DNA of 64,000 nucleotides from Nitrospira sp. (GCA_018242725.1 JAFEBI010000002.1:40237-104236), one strand, 5' to 3'. Positions 27,769-39,368 are shown, numbered from the stretch's first letter. Numbers and translations: made by a program. The notes: a model not told the origin generated them from the sequence alone.

Positions 27769-28008
27769 TCACAACGCGGCAGCAACCTCTTTGATCATTT
27801 TGGTGATTTTCCCCTCAATGCTTGCCTCGTGAGGCAAGTCGAGCAAATCATCTTCTGACACCGTAATGAATTTACGATTCGTTCCCTTTGTCAGCGAAAT
27901 CAAAAATAAGCTATTGGATGGCGTCACGGGGATCACCACCTGTATCAATTGATCAACCCCCTGCACCAGCTCGAGGAATTTTTGCTTCCCCTCCTCCATC
28001 TCATCCAT
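27769..28008 (-). CDS. Small hypothetical protein, 79 residues
   Basis: Starts ATG, MDEMEEGKQKFLELVQGVDQ, followed by VVIPVTPSNSLFLISLTKGT and a helical end. Soluble, no signal. No family recognised. It lies 45 bases upstream of the MBL-fold gene on the same strand and may belong to that operon. Confidence 0.65.
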   Translation of the reverse strand: MDEMEEGKQKFLELVQGVDQLIQVVIPVTPSNSLFLISLTKGTNRKFITVSEDDLLDLPHEASIEGKITKMIKEVAAAL

Positions 28009-28199
28009 CGTTACGTGAACTCCTTACGCGTTTACCGCCCAGTAGTTCTTTCGACTTCCAGCAGCCTCTCAATGTCTGCACGGATTACCTCGGCTCCCGC
28101 CAAATCCATACCACTAAGCCAGTGAATGGCATATCGTACCATGACGATTTTTCAAGCGGCAACCACGAGGTAGGGAGAGAACTCCCTCCGGCAGGCTTT

Positions 28200-28532
28200 C
28201 TACTGATTCAGCATGTCCTTGAGCTGTTCCTTGGCGTCGCCTTCGAAGCGAACAAATTCGAGTCCGAATCGCTCCCCTTCCTTCCATCGGACGATCGCGA
28301 GGGCGATGATAATTGAAGGTCGGGCACCAGGAGGTTGCACCTGGAGACTCACGCGTGCCCCAAGCGGAGGTTGTATGTCACTTTTGATTTCGCCACCGAC
28401 AAGCGTCAGATTTGTCACGGTTCCATGACCTGATGCGTCATCGCCGGTGAATGAAGCAGGATAATCGACCGGCACACGTGGGCGATCTCTGGATTGCACA
28501 GCCTTCTTCCCGTCGTTCTCTGATGTCGCCAT
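28200..28532 (-). CDS. PilZ-domain protein
   Basis: 110 residues forming a single PilZ domain. RDRPRVPVDYPASFTG fits the RxxxR c-di-GMP-binding start, and TVTNLTLVGGEI is the (D/N)xSxxG-type loop with Thr and Leu at two positions. The end has VRWKEGERFGLEF, typical of the domain. Probably a stand-alone c-di-GMP sensor, though the imperfect second motif leaves binding uncertain. It follows purF by 19 bases on the same strand. Confidence 0.85.
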   Translation of the reverse strand: MATSENDGKKAVQSRDRPRVPVDYPASFTGDDASGHGTVTNLTLVGGEIKSDIQPPLGARVSLQVQPPGARPSIIIALAIVRWKEGERFGLEFVRFEGDAKEQLKDMLNQ

Positions 28533-28551
28533 GCGTTCCTACGGAACGTGT

Positions 28552-29982
28552 TCAGCGCACTGCCTCAAACAGGCCGAGCTGCAGCTCTTCTGCGCGGGTG
28601 AATGGGATGGGATACCGTTCCGTAAAGCAAGCCGTACAGTACTGATCGGGCGATCGCGGTGCCGATTTCAGCATACCGTCCAAGCTGAGATACGCCAAAC
28701 TGTCAGCAGTGATGTACTTGCGGATTTCTTCGATCGAATGGTCGGAGGCGATCAACTCCTTTTTGGTCGGTGTATCGATACCATAGAAACAGGGAGAAAT
28801 GATCGGCGGCGAACTGATTCGCATGTGGACTTCCTTCGCCCCGGCTTGCCGAATCATTTTTACGATTTTCCGGCTCGTCGTGCCACGGACCAACGAATCA
28901 TCGATCACAACGACGCGTTTCCCCTCCAAGACTTCGGCTACCGCATTGAGCTTGACCTTCACACCGAAGTGACGAATCGACTGCTCCGGTTCGATGAATG
29001 TCCTTCCGACATAGTGATTACGAATCAACCCGGCTTCGAAGCGCACACCTGCCCCTTCGGCATAGCCGAGCGCCGCAGGCACACCTGAGTCTGGAACCGG
29101 AATGACGACATCCGCCGGCACCCATGCCTCTTGAGCCAACTGTCGTCCCAATGCCTTCCGTGTGGCGTACACCGCTTCACTTCCAAAGATGCGGCTGTCC
29201 GGTCTGGCGAAATAGACATACTCGAACACACACATGGCCGGAGCCGTCTTGGGAAATGGATGATGGCTTTCCAGGCCCTGATCGTTGATCACGATCAACT
29301 CACCGGGTTCCACCTCTCGAATATATTCGGCATCGAGCAAGTCGAATGCACAGGTCTCGGAAGCAACAACCCAGCTACTACGAAGCCGACCGATACACAA
29401 CGGCCTCAGCCCATAGGGATCCCGTGCGGCAATGAGCCCGTTGTCGGTCATCAACACCACCGAGAACGCCCCTCGCACTTGATTCAGCGCATCGATAACC
29501 CTTGAGAGAAATGAGCCCGCGCGCGAATGCGCGATGAGATGAATGATCACCTCGCTATCCGACGTCGATTGGAAGATCGCCCCGTAGGCTTCCAGCTCAT
29601 GCCGAAGCATCTGAGCATTGATGAGATTCCCGTTATGCGCCAAGGCAAGATTGCCGAGCGCAAAATTCACCGTCAGCGGCTGCACATTCTTCAAATCATT
29701 GCCGCCGGATGTGGAGTAGCGGTTATGTCCGATGGCCATGTGCCCAGGCAGCTTCGCCAAGACCGACTTGTGAAAAATATCGGCCACAAGCCCCATGCCT
29801 TTTTGAATGCAAAACTGCTCCCCATCCCCCGCAACGATCCCGGAGGCTTCCTGCCCGCGATGTTGTAACGCATACAGCCCCAGATATGTCAGATTGGCCG
29901 CTTCTTCGTGACCGTACACACCGAAGACCGCGCACTCATCGTGGAACTTATCGGGAGAGACGATCAGCAATTCTTTCTGCAT
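28552..29982 (-). CDS. purF: Amidophosphoribosyltransferase PurF
   Basis: First committed step of purine synthesis (PRPP plus glutamine to phosphoribosylamine), 476 residues. The N-terminal nucleophile Cys17 lies in [17 protein letters not shown] behind a short propeptide. The PRPP loop is [18 protein letters not shown]. Cysteines in [14 protein letters not shown] and YCTAC fit the Bacillus-type [4Fe-4S] enzyme. It follows purL by 22 bases in the purine block. Confidence 0.97.
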   Translation of the reverse strand: MQKELLIVSPDKFHDECAVFGVYGHEEAANLTYLGLYALQHRGQEASGIVAGDGEQFCIQKGMGLVADIFHKSVLAKLPGHMAIGHNRYSTSGGNDLKNVQPLTVNFALGNLALAHNGNLINAQMLRHELEAYGAIFQSTSDSEVIIHLIAHSRAGSFLSRVIDALNQVRGAFSVVLMTDNGLIAARDPYGLRPLCIGRLRSSWVVASETCAFDLLDAEYIREVEPGELIVINDQGLESHHPFPKTAPAMCVFEYVYFARPDSRIFGSEAVYATRKALGRQLAQEAWVPADVVIPVPDSGVPAALGYAEGAGVRFEAGLIRNHYVGRTFIEPEQSIRHFGVKVKLNAVAEVLEGKRVVVIDDSLVRGTTSRKIVKMIRQAGAKEVHMRISSPPIISPCFYGIDTPTKKELIASDHSIEEIRKYITADSLAYLSLDGMLKSAPRSPDQYCTACFTERYPIPFTRAEELQLGLFEAVR

Positions 29983-30004
29983 GATCTTTACGTAACACAG
30001 ACGA

Positions 30005-32242
30005 TTAGACGTGATTCAGCGATCTCTCGAAGGCATATGCCCATCGATCCAACAATTCTGACACCGGCTGATCGATCAGACATTCCTCTGCTCCTTCATG
30101 TCTGACAGAGATGACCAGGCGATCGCCAGAAACCATGCCGATCACATCGGCAGGCACACCGAACGATCTTGCATGGTCAAGCACAGCCTGGCGCTGGCTC
30201 GGTTTCACAGAAATCACAACACGGGACTGACTCTCCCCGAACAAGACTGCGTCGTCACGAAGCCGCCCTTTGGTCAAGGTTACCACAGCGCCTCGAGTCC
30301 ATCCGGATCCAGAGATACAACTTTCAGCCAGCGCGACGGCGACGCCACCATCCGAGCAATCATGTGCGGATTGCAGTAGCCCGCCACGAATCAGCGACAG
30401 GACACAATCTTGAAGCGCCTTCTCGACATCTAAATTCAGGTAGGGCGGGGAGCCCTGTTCACGAGCCTGTACCACCTTGAGGTATTCCGACCCCCCCAAA
30501 TCCTCTCGAGTGGTGCCAAGCAAAATGATGTCGTCCCCTTCCGACTTGAACCACTGCGTCATCGTCCACCCTACATCCTCGATCAGTCCGACCATACCCA
30601 ACATAGGGGTGGGATAGATGGAGAGCCCGTTCGTTTCGTTATAAAAGCTGACATTTCCGCTCACAATGGGAACCTGGAATCGTTCACAGGCATCTTTCAT
30701 GCCCTCGATCGCCATCACAAACTGCCACATGATATCCGAACGCTCCGGATTGCCGAAATTCAGACAGTCGGTCAGCCCGATCGGAGCGGCACCTGAACAG
30801 ACAAGGTTCCGCGCCGCTTCTGCCACGGCGAGACGCGCGCCTTCATAGGGATTCAACAGACAATAGCGGCTGTTGCAATCGACCGTCATGGCTACCGCTT
30901 TGTTCGTGCCCTTGATCCGCACTACCGCCGAATCGGACCCTGGACGGACCATTGTGTTGGTCCGCACCATATGATCGTACTGTTCATAGACCCACCGCTT
31001 ACTGGCGATCGTGGGAGATTCAAGCAATGCCAATAACGCTCCATTCCCATCCTTGATATCCGGGATCAGGTCATAATTCAGATTGGTCAGCATATCTTGA
31101 TAGGCCGGGGGCTGGTAGGGCCGTTCATAGCGAGGCCCATCGTCAGCCAAGGCTTTCGCCGGGATTTCGGCAACGACCATTCCTTGATCCATGACGCGCA
31201 AGATTCCGTCGGCAGTCACCTTGCCGACCACTGCCACGTCCAAATCCCACTTCCGGCAAACTGCGATACACTCATCTTCCTTGCCGGCTTTTGCCACCAT
31301 CAACATGCGCTCTTGAGACTCGGACAGCATGATCTCATACGGCGTCATCCCAGGTTCACGCCGCGGCACTACCGTGAGATCCAACTCGATCCCATTGCCG
31401 GCGCGGGAAGCCATTTCACAGGAAGAGCTCGTCAACCCCGCAGCACCCATGTCTTGAATCCCGACGAGCAAATCACGCTCCATCAACTCAAGACAGGCTT
31501 CCAACAGGAGTTTCTCGGTAAAAGGATCACCGACCTGCACAGTCGGACGTTTCTGTTCAGATGTGTCGTCGAACGAATCACTCGCCATGGTCGCGCCATG
31601 AATTCCGTCACGGCCCGTTTTGGAGCCGAAATAGATCACGGGATTCCCGACGCCGGCCGCCGTGCCACGAAAGATCTTGTCTTTCTTGGCGATCCCCAGA
31701 CAAAACACATTGACCAGCGGATTGAGTGCATAGATGTCGTTGAAGACGATCTCTCCTCCCACGGTCGGCACTCCCATGCAATTGCCGTAGCCGGCAATGC
31801 CAGAGACCACACCTTTCATGATATGGCGATTCTTTGGCGAATGCAGTTCTCCAAACCGCAAGGAATCCAGCAACGCGATCGGCCTCGCGCCCATCGTGAA
31901 GATATCGCGCAGAATGCCGCCGACCCCGGTCGCCGCACCTTGGTATGGCTCAATGAACGAGGGATGGTTATGCGATTCCATCTTGAAGACCACACAGAGC
32001 CCATCGTCAATATCGACCGCACCAGCATTTTCGCCTGGTCCCTGAACGACACGAGGCCCGGTCGTCGGCAATTTCTTCAAGTGCACGCGTGAACTTTTGT
32101 ACGAGCAGTGCTCGGACCACATCACGGAAAACATCCCGAGTTCCGTGATATTCGGCTCACGCCCCAAAATATCGACGATTTTGTTGTATTCGTCGCCCGT
32201 CAGATTGTGCTGAGCAATGAGGTCTTTTGTGATGAGCGGCAT
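30005..32242 (-). CDS. purL: Phosphoribosylformylglycinamidine synthase subunit PurL
   Basis: Large subunit of FGAM synthase of the multi-subunit type that needs PurQ and PurS, about 745 residues. It begins [19 protein letters not shown] and contains [20 protein letters not shown], the ATP-binding [20 protein letters not shown] and [17 protein letters not shown]. The frame is open to 32353, but upstream residues do not look like PurL. ATG 32254 is a close alternative. Confidence 0.97.
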   Translation of the reverse strand: MPLITKDLIAQHNLTGDEYNKIVDILGREPNITELGMFSVMWSEHCSYKSSRVHLKKLPTTGPRVVQGPGENAGAVDIDDGLCVVFKMESHNHPSFIEPYQGAATGVGGILRDIFTMGARPIALLDSLRFGELHSPKNRHIMKGVVSGIAGYGNCMGVPTVGGEIVFNDIYALNPLVNVFCLGIAKKDKIFRGTAAGVGNPVIYFGSKTGRDGIHGATMASDSFDDTSEQKRPTVQVGDPFTEKLLLEACLELMERDLLVGIQDMGAAGLTSSSCEMASRAGNGIELDLTVVPRREPGMTPYEIMLSESQERMLMVAKAGKEDECIAVCRKWDLDVAVVGKVTADGILRVMDQGMVVAEIPAKALADDGPRYERPYQPPAYQDMLTNLNYDLIPDIKDGNGALLALLESPTIASKRWVYEQYDHMVRTNTMVRPGSDSAVVRIKGTNKAVAMTVDCNSRYCLLNPYEGARLAVAEAARNLVCSGAAPIGLTDCLNFGNPERSDIMWQFVMAIEGMKDACERFQVPIVSGNVSFYNETNGLSIYPTPMLGMVGLIEDVGWTMTQWFKSEGDDIILLGTTREDLGGSEYLKVVQAREQGSPPYLNLDVEKALQDCVLSLIRGGLLQSAHDCSDGGVAVALAESCISGSGWTRGAVVTLTKGRLRDDAVLFGESQSRVVISVKPSQRQAVLDHARSFGVPADVIGMVSGDRLVISVRHEGAEECLIDQPVSELLDRWAYAFERSLNHV

Positions 32243-32429
32243 GCCAGCCTGCATTATGACCGAGCGGTCACAGTGACGATAGTTTCCACAGAATATTCTG
32301 ACCTGCCGAGAGCCCAACTCAAGAATGTGCGCCTCACGACATGAGCGCTGCACAGCATGATTTGGCGAGGCGCTCGTCCAGCGCCTCGCCGGTCCGATGG
32401 GTCTAGAGTGGGTATGACCCCAAAATCTC

Positions 32430-32765
32430 TTACTGAACTTCCACTTTAACCGCTGCTTCAGCGGCTAAGGTTTGATGATCTTTGTCCGCTGCCACAACCT
32501 TGATTTCATGGGACCCTGGTGACATGCCCTTCACCGTCCCCTTCCATCCCTTCTGATATTCTCCGTCCACGAAGCAATGCGCATGCGTCGCCTGGCTCCC
32601 CTTCGTGAGCTCATAGACGATTTCAACGTCGCTTCCCACCTTCGCTCCTGCGGCTGGGCTCTTGATCATGAGCTTGCTGCCGTCATCCGTTGCCGCAAAG
32701 GCCGCGAGGCCAGATCCCAACATGAGCATCCCACCTACTGCGAAAACTGCTACTGCTCGCTTCAT
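32430..32765 (-). CDS. Small exported Ig-like protein of unknown function
   Basis: 111 residues. The N terminus is a clean Sec signal ([20 protein letters not shown] with AFA cleavage site). The rest looks like one beta-sandwich domain ([52 protein letters not shown]). GAGGAGGGTC precedes the ATG at 32765. It sits between purL and purQ on the same strand although it has no link to purine synthesis. Confidence 0.85.
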   Translation of the reverse strand: MKRAVAVFAVGGMLMLGSGLAAFAATDDGSKLMIKSPAAGAKVGSDVEIVYELTKGSQATHAHCFVDGEYQKGWKGTVKGMSPGSHEIKVVAADKDHQTLAAEAAVKVEVQ

Positions 32766-32897
32766 CTCGACCCTCCTCATTATATAGATAAACGACATGT
32801 ATGACTGATCCATGCCGACTAACCCAATACTTTACCGTGCCATTTTCTATTCTTCAATCCTCTGAATAGGCCCCCGCCGATACTGGTCGAGGATCCG

Positions 32898-33611
32898 TTA
32901 CCGCGCTGCCGCCAACTTCTTTCGCTCCAACGACATGATCATCGATTGAAAGATCGCACGCCCATCTTCACGACCGAGCAGGGCCTCAACACAGCGTTCC
33001 GGATGCGGCATCATGCCTAGAACATTTCCCTCCGCATTGCAGATGCCTGCGATATTGTCGAGTGAGCCATTCGGATTCGCCTCCGGGACCGCCTTGCCAT
33101 CCGCCGTACAATATCGAAAGGTCACTTGGGCATTCGCTTGAAGCCCGGCCAATGTCACAGGATCGGTATAGTAGCTTCCATCTGCATGCGCGATGGGAAT
33201 TCTCAAAATCTGGCCCGGCTTCAATACGCACGTAAACGGCGTGGCGGCATTCTCAATCCGAACATAGACGTCTTTACAGACAAAATGCAGCGAGCGATTG
33301 CGCAACATCGCGCCCAGCAATAGGCCTGCTTCCAGCAGGATCTGAAATCCGTTACAAATCCCGAACACCAATCCACCATCGCCAGCAAATTGTTTGACGG
33401 CCTGCATGACCGGAGAAAACCGCGCAATCGCACCGGTCCTCAAATAGTCGCCGTAGGAGAACCCGCCCGGCAAGATAATCGCATCTAATCCGGCCAAGGA
33501 CGCTTCCTTGTGCCACACCATCGTCACATCATGACCCAGCACGTCTTTGACGACATGAGCACAGTCATGATCGCAATTACTGCCAGGGAAAACGACGACA
33601 CCGATGTTCAT
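32898..33611 (-). CDS. purQ: FGAM synthase glutaminase subunit PurQ
   Basis: Class I glutamine amidotransferase, 237 residues. [20 protein letters not shown] opens the protein, [18 protein letters not shown] carries the catalytic Cys, and [14 protein letters not shown] carries the catalytic His. Feeds ammonia to PurL. Its partner purS lies 65 bases upstream. Confidence 0.97.
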   Translation of the reverse strand: MNIGVVVFPGSNCDHDCAHVVKDVLGHDVTMVWHKEASLAGLDAIILPGGFSYGDYLRTGAIARFSPVMQAVKQFAGDGGLVFGICNGFQILLEAGLLLGAMLRNRSLHFVCKDVYVRIENAATPFTCVLKPGQILRIPIAHADGSYYTDPVTLAGLQANAQVTFRYCTADGKAVPEANPNGSLDNIAGICNAEGNVLGMMPHPERCVEALLGREDGRAIFQSMIMSLERKKLAAAR

Positions 33612-33676
33612 CTCGTCTCCAATGCTGAGATTGGGCGCCCCACTGCGCTCTCAGCACTCACGTCCGGCACACAGCA

Positions 33677-33916
33677 CTACCCCAATTCATACCGATATTC
33701 TTCAATAATCGTATTGGCTAGCAACTTCTCACACATCTGCTTCACCTGAGCCTCGGCCTTCCCCTTGTCGTTTTCTTGGAGATCCAATTCCATGTACTTC
33801 CCGACGCGGACATTGGCCACATTCTTAAACCCCAACGAATCGAGTGCGTGTTCGATCGCCTTACCTTGTGGATCGAGAATACCCTGTTTCAACGTGACAT
33901 GAATCTTAGCTTTCAC
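33677..33916 (-). CDS. purS: FGAM synthase bridging subunit PurS
   Basis: 79 residues, the usual length. Opens MKAKIHVTLKQGILDPQGKA and continues LDSLGFKNVANVRVGKYMEL, the standard PurS pattern. It holds PurL and PurQ together in the complex. purS and purQ are adjacent as usual. Confidence 0.96.
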   Translation of the reverse strand: MKAKIHVTLKQGILDPQGKAIEHALDSLGFKNVANVRVGKYMELDLQENDKGKAEAQVKQMCEKLLANTIIEEYRYELG

Positions 33917-33919
33917 AAT

Positions 33920-34132
33920 CTAACTCTCCCGCTTCTCTCCGGCATCATTCAGTCGATCCACATATTTCTTGATCCAAAGAATCACGGCGATGGTGAGCCC
34001 GCCACAAAACACTAATCCCACGAACGCCCACCGCCAGGGCGACTCGTTCAACCGATAGGCCATCACACCGACAATAGCCGCCCAGACCACCACCGATGCG
34101 ATCAGCCCATAATTCAGGTACGCCCGCGTCAT
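33920..34132 (-). CDS. Small two-helix membrane protein
   Basis: 70 residues from the ATG at 34132 with GGAGAG just upstream. Two hydrophobic segments (LIASVVVWAAIVGVMAYRL, WAFVGLVFCGGLTIAVILW) are followed by a charged tail (IKKYVDRLNDAGEKRES). No family recognised. It lies three bases before purS and about 150 after purC, inside the purine block. Confidence 0.7.
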   Translation of the reverse strand: MTRAYLNYGLIASVVVWAAIVGVMAYRLNESPWRWAFVGLVFCGGLTIAVILWIKKYVDRLNDAGEKRES

Positions 34133-34285
34133 CTCTCCATCTTCCCTTTGACTTTCCCTCCAAAAGGGAGAGTGGGGGTTGTGCTTGACTCGCACATGCA
34201 CCGAGCGCCGCCCACCATTGATAAGCATTCAATGGGCCAGCGTCCGCCTTGCGCGAGGAAGGAGGGCAACCCCGTCGGTCCCTAT

Positions 34286-34990
34286 CTACCCACACACCCG
34301 CTTCAACACTTCCTGATACGCCTCCTCGATCTTTCCCATATCCTTCCGAAACCGATCCTTATCCATCGATTCGCCAGTCTCCATATCCCACAACCGACAG
34401 GTATCCGGAGAGATTTCGTCTGCCAGGATCAATTTGTTATGAAACACACCAAACTCGAGCTTGAAATCCACCAGCTGCATCTTCCGTTCGGCAAAGAACG
34501 GTTTCAGAAGCTTATTCACCGCGTGCCCCAATTCGCGCAATTCGCGCAACACGCCGGGTGTCGCGACACTCATCAGCCGCAAATGGTCATCGTTGACCAG
34601 TGGGTCGCCCAATGCGTCGTTCTTGTAGTAGAACTCGACGACCGCCGGATCAATCCGATTCCCCTCTTTCAAGCCCAGCCGCTTCGCCAAACTACCTGCT
34701 ACCGTGTTCCGCACCACGACCTCGACCGGGACGATTCTGACTCGCTTCGTCAGCATTTCCCTGTCGTTCAGCCGCTCGACGAAGTGGGTACGGATTCCTC
34801 CTTGCTCCAAGAGTCGAAAGAGCCGCTCCGACACCTTGTTGTTGATCACCCCTTTTTCGACGATGGTGCCGCGTTTCTGTGCATTGAATGCCGTCGCGTC
34901 GTCCTTGAAATACTGGATGACCTGGTCAGGATTCTCGGTCGCAAAGATTTTCTTCGCCTTCCCTTCGTAGAACAGTTCTCCCGTCGCCAT
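34286..34990 (-). CDS. purC: SAICAR synthase PurC
   Basis: Joins aspartate to CAIR in purine synthesis, 234 residues. The start MATGELFYEGKAKKIFATEN, VEVVVRNTVAGSLAKRLG and DFKLEFGVF are diagnostic. It is 21 bases downstream of cld and on the same strand, between it and the small membrane protein. Confidence 0.97.
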   Translation of the reverse strand: MATGELFYEGKAKKIFATENPDQVIQYFKDDATAFNAQKRGTIVEKGVINNKVSERLFRLLEQGGIRTHFVERLNDREMLTKRVRIVPVEVVVRNTVAGSLAKRLGLKEGNRIDPAVVEFYYKNDALGDPLVNDDHLRLMSVATPGVLRELRELGHAVNKLLKPFFAERKMQLVDFKLEFGVFHNKLILADEISPDTCRLWDMETGESMDKDRFRKDMGKIEEAYQEVLKRVCG

Positions 34991-35011
34991 GATCAGACCT
35001 CAGCCTTCAGC

Positions 35012-35806
35012 TCACTGGACCAACGATTCAATAACCTCGTCCACAGATTGCAGCACCCCTAGGAGAGTGGGATGACCGAGTCGACGAACATACTGGAACT
35101 CCTTCACCTTCTCAAGCGACAGTACCAGACTATGGAAGTCTTCCAGCTTCGATGTTTCAAAATAGGTAATGAAGTCCAGGTCGTCCAGACCTGTCGAGTG
35201 ATAGAGTTTTCGCTTGACCGTCTTTAAGTACGGCAGAGCGGCTGCAGTATGCTCCTGCATCATGGCAGCCTGTTTGTCACGATCCAGCCCCCACCACTCG
35301 GCCGACTTCTTGACCGGGAGAATGATCGCATAGGGCTTCGGACCTGACTCGCTCGGAGACGTAAGATCTGCCTTCAGCTGCTCAGAAAATCCAGGCACAT
35401 AAGTTGGTTTCTTGGTCAGTCCATGCATGATGCCGGCTATCTTGAGATGTCGCCCGAATTGGCTACTCTTCAAGTCGAGCAGAAACGCTTGAGTGTCACG
35501 CAATTCCATCGCATGAACGCGGAACAGCAGATCGGCATGATCAGACAGGCCGCGAAGCAGATACAGATCAATCGCCACATGCTCTCGATGCTGTTCGACC
35601 ACTCCTTTGAGCGTAGCCAGACGAGCGATACGGACTGAAGAGTCGAGTTTCCCCCACTGGTCATCGAGCGCAAAGACGGCAAAACTCCCATAGACCCCCG
35701 AATCGGTCAGCAGTTTCTCCCGATCCACCCCCGCAGAAACCGAAGAACACCAGAATCCCATGGAGAGGAAGATACACATCGCCGTCCTGAAGAACACGAC
35801 CTTCAT
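35012..35806 (-). CDS. cld: Periplasmic chlorite dismutase (Nitrospira type)
   Basis: Haem b enzyme converting chlorite to chloride and oxygen, 264 residues. The first ~25 residues are a signal peptide ending VSA. The body matches the long pentameric clade known from Nitrospira defluvii, e.g. YLLRGLSDHADLLFRVHAM and ALPYLKTVKRKLYHSTGLDD. Key residues fit at a constant offset of 26: proximal haem His186 (160), Lys167 (141), catalytic Arg199 (173) and Glu236 (210). It overlaps purB by four bases and lies just before purC, so it is transcribed with purine genes. In nitrite oxidisers it may detoxify chlorite made by nitrite oxidoreductase. Confidence 0.95.
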   Translation of the reverse strand: MKVVFFRTAMCIFLSMGFWCSSVSAGVDREKLLTDSGVYGSFAVFALDDQWGKLDSSVRIARLATLKGVVEQHREHVAIDLYLLRGLSDHADLLFRVHAMELRDTQAFLLDLKSSQFGRHLKIAGIMHGLTKKPTYVPGFSEQLKADLTSPSESGPKPYAIILPVKKSAEWWGLDRDKQAAMMQEHTAAALPYLKTVKRKLYHSTGLDDLDFITYFETSKLEDFHSLVLSLEKVKEFQYVRRLGHPTLLGVLQSVDEVIESLVQ

Positions 35807-37140
35807 GACCTCGATCTCTTCTTTTTGACACCGGACGATGCCTTGGCTCGTCCGAATACCCGCCGATAGATTTGGTCAAGGTGGCGCAGATAGTACTGGG
35901 GATTGAAACAGGTGGCAATCTCGCGCCCGTTCAAGTGTTGCGAGATAAAGGGATCCTTTTCCGCCAAATCTTGCAATGCACCTCCGCCCCGCCAGGACGC
36001 CATCGCATTTCTCTGAACTGCTTCGTATGACTCTTTTCGTTGTGCGCCCTTATCGATGAGCGCCAACAGCAACCGCTGAGAATAGACCAGCCCCCCCGTC
36101 AGTTCAAGGTTTCGACGCATACGGTCGGGATAGACGACCAGATGCTCGATGAGATCCGTGATCTTCGCCAGCATGTAATCGATCAATATCGTGCTGTCCG
36201 GCATGATCACCCGCTCGACCGACGAATGGCTGATGTCACGTTCATGCCAGAGCGCCACGTTTTCCATGGCTGCCACACTGTTCGCCCGTACGAGTCGGGC
36301 CAGTCCGCATAGGTTCTCCGAGACGATCGGGTTGCGCTTGTGGGGCATCGCCGAAGATCCCTTTTGGCCTTCGGAGAAATACTCTTCGGCCTCGAGGACT
36401 TCCGTACGCTGAAGATGGCGGATCTCCGTGGCGAACTTCTCGATGCTGGCCGCCAGCAGGGCAAGCGCCGTGGCATAGGACGCGTGGCGGTCTCGTTGGA
36501 CCACCTGGTTCGAGACGGGGTCCGCTTTCAAGCCAAGCTTGGCACAGACATACTCTTCGATCTTGGGCCCCTGATGGGCAAAGGTCCCCATGGCACCGGA
36601 TAACTTGCCGACCGCGATCTCGGTTCTGACCGATCGCAACCGTGCCTGATGGCGGCCGACTTCCTCATACCAGAGGGCGAGTTTCAGGCCAAACGAAATG
36701 GGCTCCCCGTGAATGCCATGCGACCGCCCCACCATCACCAGATCTTTGTAACGGAAGGCCTGCCGCTGCAAGACAGCCAGCAGCCGTTCCACTCCGTCTA
36801 GGATCACATCAAGAGCCTCGGTCATTTGAATGGCCAGCGACGTATCGACAATATCCGACGAGGTCAGCCCCATGTGAAGAAACCGGTGGTCCGGCCCCAC
36901 CGTGTCCATCAGTGATTCCAGAAAGGCGATCACATCATGCTTCGTGACCTTCTCGATCTCAGTGATCCGATCAATGTCAATTCGAGCCCTTTTCCTGATT
37001 CGATCGGCCGTCCCACGGGGAGCCTGTTTGGTCTGTTCAAACGCCGCACAGGCCTGGAGCTCGACCTCAAGCCAAATCTCGTATTTGTGCTTCAAGTCCC
37101 AAATAGCCTTCATTTGGGGACGTGTATACCGTTCAATCAC
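35803..37140 (-). CDS. purB: Adenylosuccinate lyase PurB
   Basis: Acts twice in purine synthesis (SAICAR to AICAR; adenylosuccinate to AMP), 445 residues. [20 protein letters not shown] at the start, [20 protein letters not shown] with the general-acid His, and the flexible loop signature [17 protein letters not shown] are clear. It overlaps nusB by eight bases and cld by four. Confidence 0.97.
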   Translation of the reverse strand: MIERYTRPQMKAIWDLKHKYEIWLEVELQACAAFEQTKQAPRGTADRIRKRARIDIDRITEIEKVTKHDVIAFLESLMDTVGPDHRFLHMGLTSSDIVDTSLAIQMTEALDVILDGVERLLAVLQRQAFRYKDLVMVGRSHGIHGEPISFGLKLALWYEEVGRHQARLRSVRTEIAVGKLSGAMGTFAHQGPKIEEYVCAKLGLKADPVSNQVVQRDRHASYATALALLAASIEKFATEIRHLQRTEVLEAEEYFSEGQKGSSAMPHKRNPIVSENLCGLARLVRANSVAAMENVALWHERDISHSSVERVIMPDSTILIDYMLAKITDLIEHLVVYPDRMRRNLELTGGLVYSQRLLLALIDKGAQRKESYEAVQRNAMASWRGGGALQDLAEKDPFISQHLNGREIATCFNPQYYLRHLDQIYRRVFGRAKASSGVKKKRSRS

Positions 37141-37594
37141 CGTCGACTCTCCTCCACATCGGCCGATTCGGATCCGCCCGCTTCGCGGCCAATCGCGACT
37201 CGGTTGCTAACGCCTTGTCCAACACCGCATTCACAAACTTGGAGGCATCGTCATCTCCGAAACTCTTCGCCAACTCAATCGCTTCGTCCATCGTCACCTT
37301 CGCCGGGACCTCATCGACCCACAACAACTCGTAGAGCCCGGCACGTAAAATGTTGCGGTCGACGATCGGCATGCGGTGCACCGTCCAGTTCGTTGCATAC
37401 TTCGCGATGGTGGCATCGAGCTCCTTCTGATGCTCCAGCACACCTCGAACCAACCGTTCCGCAAAAGCCCGTGCGTCATCGGAAGCGGAGTACTCGCGCC
37501 AAAACTCATCCAGACGAAGCTCCCCTTTCCCATGAATGTCGTGCTGAAAGAGAATCTGCAAGGCTCGTTCTCGAGCCTGGTGACGGCCACCCAT
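37133..37594 (-). CDS. nusB: Transcription antitermination factor NusB
   Basis: 153 residues. [20 protein letters not shown] opens the protein, and [20 protein letters not shown] and [20 protein letters not shown] are the family hallmarks. With NusE it binds boxA in rRNA transcripts. The ribH-nusB neighbourhood is widespread in bacteria and supports the call. Confidence 0.97.
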   Translation of the reverse strand: MGGRHQARERALQILFQHDIHGKGELRLDEFWREYSASDDARAFAERLVRGVLEHQKELDATIAKYATNWTVHRMPIVDRNILRAGLYELLWVDEVPAKVTMDEAIELAKSFGDDDASKFVNAVLDKALATESRLAAKRADPNRPMWRRVDGD

Positions 37595-37597
37595 AGG

Positions 37598-38146
37598 CTA
37601 CTTTGCCGGCCGCTGCGCGGCCGGTCGTCGTCGAGTCGATGAACCGGAGTCAGCGTGCCGTCCGAAGGACTTAACGCGCTGCATCACCTTCACCATCTCA
37701 ATCGCAGATTGTGCCGCCGCGCCGCCACGGTCGAATCGTTTTGGATCCGCACGTTCCTCGGCCTGCGCCACCGTCTCTGTGGTCAACACGCCAAAAATGA
37801 TCGGCACCTCCGTCTCCATGGCAACCTGCCCGATCCCGCGGCTCACTTCGGAGCAGATGTACTCAAAATGTGGAGTGTCGCCTCGGATCACGGCGCCTAA
37901 GCAAATGACTGCGTCAAAGCGGTTCGCCCGCGCCATCGTACGAGCAACCAGGGGAATTTCAAACGCCCCCGGCACACGTACAATCTCAAGATCCTCTCGG
38001 CGAACACCATGGTCGGCGAGGCTTGCAACACACGCATCCAGCAATTTGCCCGTGATCTGCTTGTTAAATTTCGCCGCAACAATGCCGATGTGTAGCCCTG
38101 CCGCAGATCGCTCTGTTCGCATAACCTTCATCGTGTAATCACTCAC
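37598..38146 (-). CDS. ribH: 6,7-dimethyl-8-ribityllumazine synthase RibH
   Basis: Penultimate enzyme of riboflavin synthesis, 182 residues. IGIVAAKFNKQITGKLLDAC, VPGAFEIPLVARTMA, CLGAVIRGDTPHFEYIC and PIIFGVLTTETVAQAEER are the family motifs. A basic tail of ~25 residues (RHADSGSSTRRRPAAQRPAK) extends past the usual end. MKVMRTE at 38131 is an alternative start. Confidence 0.96.
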   Translation of the reverse strand: MSDYTMKVMRTERSAAGLHIGIVAAKFNKQITGKLLDACVASLADHGVRREDLEIVRVPGAFEIPLVARTMARANRFDAVICLGAVIRGDTPHFEYICSEVSRGIGQVAMETEVPIIFGVLTTETVAQAEERADPKRFDRGGAAAQSAIEMVKVMQRVKSFGRHADSGSSTRRRPAAQRPAK

Positions 38147-38159
38147 GTGACATGGCGCG

Positions 38160-39368
38160 TCAAACCTTCTTCAGCAGATGCCCAAGCTTCGCCTTTTTCG
38201 TCCGAAGATATCGAACATTGGCCGCACGGGGTGGAGTCTCAATAGGAACGCGTTCGACGACCTTGAGGCCATAGCCTTCGATCCCGACGATCTTTCGCGG
38301 GTTATTCGTAATCAACCGAATCTGGTGCAGACCAAGATTCGCCAAGATTTGCGCGCCGACACCGTAGTCACGGAGATCGGCCTTGAACCCCAGCTGCAGA
38401 TTGGCCTCCACCGTGTCACTACCTCGATCTTGGAGGCCATAGGCCTTAATCTTATTGAGCAACCCAATGCCTCGGCCCTCCTGATTCAAATACAACAGGA
38501 CGCCACGGCCTTCCTTCTGAATCAGCTCCATCGCGGAATGGAGCTGATCACGACAATCGCACCGCAGCGATCCCAGCGCATCGGCGGTCAGACAGCCGGA
38601 ATGGACGCGCACCAGCGTCGGCATCCCGCCCTCGACCCGTCCCTTCACCAACGCGATGTGAGTCACTCCGTCGATTTGATTTTCGAAGGCGACCGCCTCG
38701 AATTCGCCAAACGTGGTCGGCAGCCTTGCACTCGCTACCCGTTTGACAAACGTTTCCCGACGCATCCGGTATTCGATCAAGGCCTTCACCGTCACCATCT
38801 TCAGTTTATGCGTCTTGGCAAACTTCGCTAACTCAGGCACACGCGCCATCGTTCCGTCGGCATTCATAATCTCGCAGATCACTCCGGCAGGCTTAAGCCC
38901 GGCCAACCGTGCCAGATCAACCGATCCTTCCGTTTGTCCGGCGCGCCGAAGCACGCCCCCTGTTTGCGCCTTGAGTGGGAACACGTGCCCAGGCCGAGCG
39001 AGATCACTCGGCTTACATTTTGAGTCAATCGCCACATGAATGGTCGTGGCTCGATCGGCGGCGGAAATGCCGGTCGTAATGTCTTTACGCGCATCGATCG
39101 AGACAGTGAACGCGGTCCCGAATGTGGCGGTATTCTCTGCCGCTTGCTGGGGCAGCTGCAATTCTTCCACACGCTCAGGGGTCAGTGCCAAACAAATCAG
39201 TCCGCGGGCATGCTTTGCCATGAAATTGATCGCCTGCGGCGTGACTTTTTCCGCGGCAATGACAAGATCCCCCTCGTTCTCACGATCTTCGTCGTCAACG
39301 AGGATGATAAACTTCCCCTTTTTGATGTCACGGATCGCGTCTTCAATATGGTTGAACGGGCCGGGCAT
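38160..39368 (-). CDS. ribBA: Bifunctional DHBP synthase / GTP cyclohydrolase II RibBA
   Basis: 402 residues carrying the two entry reactions of riboflavin synthesis. The RibB half shows [20 protein letters not shown] and [15 protein letters not shown]. The RibA half shows [20 protein letters not shown] (zinc cysteines), [20 protein letters not shown] and [18 protein letters not shown]. It is upstream of ribH with 13 bases between them. An in-frame GTG at 39377 is possible. Confidence 0.97.
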   Translation of the reverse strand: MPGPFNHIEDAIRDIKKGKFIILVDDEDRENEGDLVIAAEKVTPQAINFMAKHARGLICLALTPERVEELQLPQQAAENTATFGTAFTVSIDARKDITTGISAADRATTIHVAIDSKCKPSDLARPGHVFPLKAQTGGVLRRAGQTEGSVDLARLAGLKPAGVICEIMNADGTMARVPELAKFAKTHKLKMVTVKALIEYRMRRETFVKRVASARLPTTFGEFEAVAFENQIDGVTHIALVKGRVEGGMPTLVRVHSGCLTADALGSLRCDCRDQLHSAMELIQKEGRGVLLYLNQEGRGIGLLNKIKAYGLQDRGSDTVEANLQLGFKADLRDYGVGAQILANLGLHQIRLITNNPRKIVGIEGYGLKVVERVPIETPPRAANVRYLRTKKAKLGHLLKKV

